64,000 bases of DNA from Triatoma infestans (Eukaryota > Arthropoda > Insecta > Hemiptera > Reduviidae), in NCBI GenBank assembly GCA_011037195.1, contig JAAEAF010000373.1, positions 186,001-250,000 of the forward strand. The letters are read 5' to 3'. Positions 63,726 to 64,000 of the stretch are shown here, one piece after another. Under the pieces are notes generated by a model that saw only the letters and a program-made list of their open reading frames with translations, made no database searches and had not been told where the DNA came from. Numbering within the stretch: the first letter of the stretch is position 1; each line of letters opens with the position of its first letter. The position numbers and the translations under genes were made by a program.

Positions 63726-64000
63726 CTAGAAAAAGAATACATGTAAATTAGATACTTAAAATGAGTAAAAAAAAAAAAAAAAATCTCTACAAGTGTTCAA
63801 TATCGTTAAAAGTACATCAACATTTTCATTACTAAAAATAGTAAATGATGACTTAAAAATTCCAACGAAAGAAATCATGGACTTGACTAAAAATTGCCAA
63901 GAGCAAAACCAATCTAATATTTAGAATAAGTTATACAAAATCCCCTTACATAAGTTATAAAAAATAATTAATTTTAACTATTAATAAAAATGATTAAAAA

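Overview
The window is nuclear DNA from an AT-rich, transposon-rich animal genome, most probably an insect. Genes are split by GT-AG introns, there are no operons, and the muscle gene at the right end has the LIM arrangement of insect Zasp52. I cannot name the species; a hemipteran-like insect is only a guess from composition and element types.

Four conserved protein genes are recognised. (1) RpS19 (eS19 ribosomal protein), + strand, 60-1321, three coding exons. (2) A CEP164 homologue (distal-appendage protein of the mother centriole), - strand, 41987 down to 9850. At least 20 coding exons were joined by hand, with an N-terminal WW domain followed by long charged coiled coil. All splice phases agree except one junction. 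(3) Tip60/KAT5 (MYST histone acetyltransferase), + strand, 42411-45148, eight coding exons, complete. It is divergent from CEP164 across about 420 bp, so a shared bidirectional promoter is likely. (4) A Zasp52/Enigma-type LIM protein, - strand, 63725 down to 52834, with its 5' end outside the window. It has one 3.26-kb exon, three LIM domains at the C-terminus and a short exon that looks like an alternative way of starting the first of these LIM domains.

Region by region: 1-1.35 kb RpS19, with a foldback element in its second intron; 1.35-9.8 kb intergenic, with a foldback repeat, copies of a dispersed family (here 'family A'), a GC-rich segment of probable transposon origin and very AT-rich filler; 9.85-42.0 kb CEP164, whose introns hold most of the mobile DNA; 42.0-42.4 kb divergent promoter; 42.4-45.2 kb Tip60; 45.2-52.8 kb intergenic between two convergent genes, with diverged duplicated blocks and a LINE fragment; 52.8-63.7 kb Zasp.

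The accessory DNA is the most unusual part. Three separate PIF/Harbinger-type DNA transposons lie inside CEP164 introns, each with terminal inverted repeats and a 3-bp target duplication (TAA, TTA and ATA). One of them (38095-40646) still carries both the DDE transposase and the Myb/SANT-like partner gene, both decayed, with another miniature element nested inside it. Around 34.6-37.0 kb there is a stack: a Harbinger element inside a LINE inside a family A copy, next to a truncated, heavily decayed BEL/Pao retrotransposon. A tRNA-Glu-derived SINE, a LINE with a C-terminal restriction-like endonuclease, and two foldback elements with flanking direct repeats complete the picture. I saw no CRISPR array, bacterial gene, rRNA or functional tRNA.
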